From positions 48,532,001 through 48,596,000 of the forward strand of contig CM075676.1 of the NCBI GenBank assembly GCA_037962975.1: a DNA stretch of 64,000 nt, in the 5' to 3' direction. This DNA is from Clitoria ternatea. Taxonomy: Eukaryota; Streptophyta; Magnoliopsida; Fabales; Fabaceae. Both the position numbers and the translations under genes were made by a program. Under the pieces are notes generated by a model, which did not search any database, was not told where the DNA came from, and was given only the letters and a program-made list of their open reading frames with translations. Below are positions 61,844 to 64,000 of the stretch, piece by piece. Positions within the stretch are counted from its first letter, which is position 1, and every line of letters starts with the position of its first letter.

Positions 61844-62582
61844 TGATCTGTCCAGAACCGAGATTTAGAGATCCAGTGTCTAGTTAACCATAAATAGTAT
61901 GAAGATTTTGTGCAGAAGACCGGATGTATGAGTATCCGGTATAAGAATCCGTTGTACTTGTATAAGAAGAGCGGATTGGGCGTTCTGTAGGTCCTTCACA
62001 CCGGCCTAACGCGTTGATGTGGGCGAAAGGTGGTGTCACCTGTAAAGATTCTCCGACACTCAAGTCAGTGATAATATTCCAAGTGAGGAATGTTTTTCAG
62101 AGAGTAATCGTAAAATAAGTTTTTTTTGGTCCCAAAAAGATCCCCCCCTCCTTCATGAAGGGAGTTCATATACCTGATTGGCTCGATTTACGAGGACTCG
62201 TTAGTGGGGAACCACTAACCTCCAATAACATTATTTTATTGCGCACTTACCAGAATGATTGGGTCAAGTGGCTATTTTATATTGAGCGTAGAGTGTATAG
62301 ACCAGAATTAGGGGACAAGTGGATCATTCCCGTGAGCAAATTTTGGCTCGTAGTGCAGGGAATTATTGATCGGTCCCCGTAGCAATGCCCTTTGTCCTTT
62401 GTGGGGTGACGTGTATAGTATCTGGTGTGTGTGGTGTTATCCGGACAAACCAGTATAGGGAGAGCGCCTGTTACGGAATTACAGTCCGGATGTATACCGA
62501 GGACACTGGTCATACTTTGTTTGACTGTCAAAGATGCCGAAATACACCTTGTAGATCGGATACCGGTATTGAGGCCGGATCA
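61844..62582 (-). mobile_element. Second LTR of the Tat/Ogre-like family A, inverted
   Basis: Read on the minus strand from 62582 it begins TGATCCGGCCTC and shares blocks with the solo LTR at 5755: 'gcgctctccctata', 'gacttgagtgtcggagaatc' and 'acaccacctttcgccc'. It ends near CAGATCA at 61844, about 739 bp. The flanks (ATTGG and TATGT) do not match, so it is either part of a larger truncated element or has lost a flank. Purine-rich 'gctaggggacata' directly precedes it on the minus strand, as a polypurine tract would before a 3' LTR. Frames across it (62155-62594) are not genes. Confidence 0.65.
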
Positions 62583-63567
62583 TATGTCCCCTAGCTTGTG
62601 TGAGGGACTATGTAGTTGTTCACATAAGCTACTCATCCTACGAGAGGTCTAGATGCCGGTATACCTATGCACAAAATATTTTCTACATGTATGTTGTTCA
62701 GCATTAACCGTACTGCGGATGAGAAATCCGTCGTCTTGATATTGTTACAACGGATTCAGACAAAGATCTCCACCATGGGAATGCCGAAAGTTTTTGGAAA
62801 TTGAAACCTTTTTGAAATTCGAGTAACAGCTGTAAAGCACAAATTGCGTCGCATGATTAGTCATCAAATGTCTTTAATCGTGCATACGAGCAGTTATTGC
62901 GCATAAAGTGTAAGTTTTAGTAACCGTCGTTTGGGTTTAATGGGCCTAATTTTTAAGGCCTCTGAGCCCAATAAGGAGGCCCTTTAGTGAATTAACGTCG
63001 TTTTGGCGCCTGTAGATTCGAAACGTCTGTGCTGTTTGTTTTGTAGACCGATGCGTTTAATCTTGAACGACACAACCTTAAGAGTTGGTGATCGAAACCT
63101 TTCGTTTCCTATAAAAGGTAGACTTAGTGGATTTTGGGAACCGCTTGTTTCAGCTACCTTAACAAAACTCTGCAGAAATTTTGTAAGGACGCTCGTTGCC
63201 TGTTTCACGAAACTTTTCTTGCCTTCGTCCTCTTTACTTTCTGAGGTAACCATTCTTTCCTCCTCTGTTACTTCATTTGTTTCCTTTTATTCTGTTCTTT
63301 GCTCATAATAAATCTATTTTTAAGAGGGGGAGAATAGCTTCCCGCAACCCTAACTATCGTGGGGGGAAGAATCCATGTGATTCTTCCAGTGACTGAGTCA
63401 CGTCGCTCAGAAAGGGAATCTTGCTCACAGTGAAGAGTGATTATTCCTTCTTCAGAGTCGTCCTCTGATTGTAGTTGCTCTTCAGATAGTGAGGTGAGTA
63501 ATGATTGTTACCCTTCTGACGGTGTGACTTTTTATCGTAGAGCAAAGATTTTGTTTAGGCGACTCAA
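62583..63567 (+). mobile_element. Probable retroelement leader/LTR region upstream of the terminal ORF
   Basis: A TATA box (TATAAAAG, 63110-63117), pyrimidine-rich leader text and an AATAAA signal ('cataataaatc', near 63306) occur before the ORF at 63568. This is the order of an LTR promoter, R end and leader. No paired LTR is visible within the window. The overlapping short frames (62984-63308) lack motifs. Confidence 0.4.
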
Positions 63568-64000
63568 ATGGCGACCGGAGAAGGAATTTCTGGAGATCAA
63601 GCCGTTCTGCAGACAGCAGAAGGCCTCTACAGCGTTACTGTCTCTAGGCTGAACTGGGAGGAACTTCAGGCTAAGTGGCCTTTCTACTGGGTGGCTGGTG
63701 ACTTTAAGAACTTGGCCTCTCGTCATGCAAATGAGGATGGATCTCGAATTCAACCAAGGTTCACACTTCATGCAGAGGAAGAAATGAGAAAGTGGTTCAG
63801 GGTGTTTGCACCTCTTCCTACAGAACGGATATGCCACGCAATGCCAAATGACCGTTCTGTGTACATGCATGATTTTGTATTCCACTACCTTGGAGTTCGT
63901 TTTCCTCTATCCGAGCTCCAAATGGGTGTGTTGAGATTCTTAAATTGCGCACCCTCTCAACTTTATCCTAACGGTTGGGGCCTCATCCATGCTTTGGAGG
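63568..64000 (+). CDS. 'Putative gypsy type transposon' domain protein, 5' part only
   Basis: The frame begins ATGGCGACCGGAGAAG at 63568 and stays open for 144 codons to the window edge. It starts MATGEGISGDQAVLQTAEGL and continues with 'LNWEELQAKWPFYWVAGDFK', 'SVYMHDFVFHYLGVRFPLS' and 'VLRFLNCAPSQLYPNGWGLI'. The last two segments carry the signature of the plant 'putative gypsy type transposon' domain (Pfam PF04195: leucine-rich turn, 'APSQLxPN.W'). Such proteins are first ORFs of plant retroelements; their biochemical role is not established. The C-terminus lies outside the window. It has a higher GC content than the surrounding DNA and no stops, so it may be fairly young. Confidence 0.72.
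   Translation, partial: MATGEGISGDQAVLQTAEGLYSVTVSRLNWEELQAKWPFYWVAGDFKNLASRHANEDGSRIQPRFTLHAEEEMRKWFRVFAPLPTERICHAMPNDRSVYMHDFVFHYLGVRFPLSELQMGVLRFLNCAPSQLYPNGWGLIHALE

Noticed and set aside
1..64000. tRNA, rRNA or snoRNA genes
   Set aside because: Looked for T-loop GGTTCGAATCC-type words and paired arms; none formed a credible gene. A covariance-model scan would be decisive.

Overview
This is a nuclear plant window, most likely from a legume of the Phaseoleae type (inferred, not proven). It is AT-rich, its genes are split by GT-AG introns, and it carries four recognisable protein-coding genes in a thick layer of transposable-element debris. Nothing points to a bacterium, organelle or virus. 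I found no tRNA, rRNA or CRISPR array.

Genes. (1) About 3.0-4.1 kb, minus strand: a two-exon SPARK-type GPI-anchored protein like Arabidopsis At4g28100 (324 aa). (2) 23.8-25.0 kb, minus: a three-exon R2R3-MYB factor of the MYB102/MYB74/MYB41 group (301 aa). (3) 43.0-50.1 kb, plus: a twelve-exon cluster III diacylglycerol kinase, DGK5-like (482 aa), with an antisense Ty1/copia fragment in its longest intron and a possible alternative basic C-terminal exon just after the stop. (4) 51.5-54.8 kb, minus: a five-exon THF1/Psb29 thylakoid-formation protein (297 aa). Genes 3 and 4 are convergent, about 1.1-1.4 kb apart. Every splice junction in these models was read by hand and keeps phase. The four genes act in unrelated processes (cell surface, transcription, lipid signalling, chloroplast), so no pathway links them.

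Repeats. Three solo-LTR or LTR-like insertions have duplicated flanks: 5755-6467 (AATAT), 12897-16016 (CATAC) and 17426-18008 (TTGAG). A second copy of the 5755 family lies inverted at about 61844-62582. The 3.1-kb LTR at 12.9-16.0 kb holds about 18 copies of a palindromic CTCGCTYAAGCGAG motif. Two nests are readable base by base: a 905-bp hAT-like element inside another hAT-like element (26083-27485, both with 8-bp duplications), and a hAT-like element inside a copia-like LTR inside a telomere-like minisatellite (36.0-39.0 kb). Other elements are a TRIM with intact primer-binding site (28.0-28.3 kb), a Helitron helicase pseudogene with a candidate 3' terminus (21.5-23.5 kb), a LINE 3' remnant (19.1-19.5 kb), a 2.1-kb CACTA element holding a small three-exon open frame (39.7-41.8 kb), two further long gypsy-like LTR regions (32.5-35.9 and 55.7-59.0 kb), and a retroelement ORF of the 'putative gypsy type transposon' family that runs off the right edge (63568-64000).

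The most useful leads are the alternative DGK tail, the palindromic array in the long LTR, the roughly 180-190 bp phrase repeat shared by two long LTRs, and the small captured open frame in the CACTA element. I see no clear sign of a wholly new biological system.
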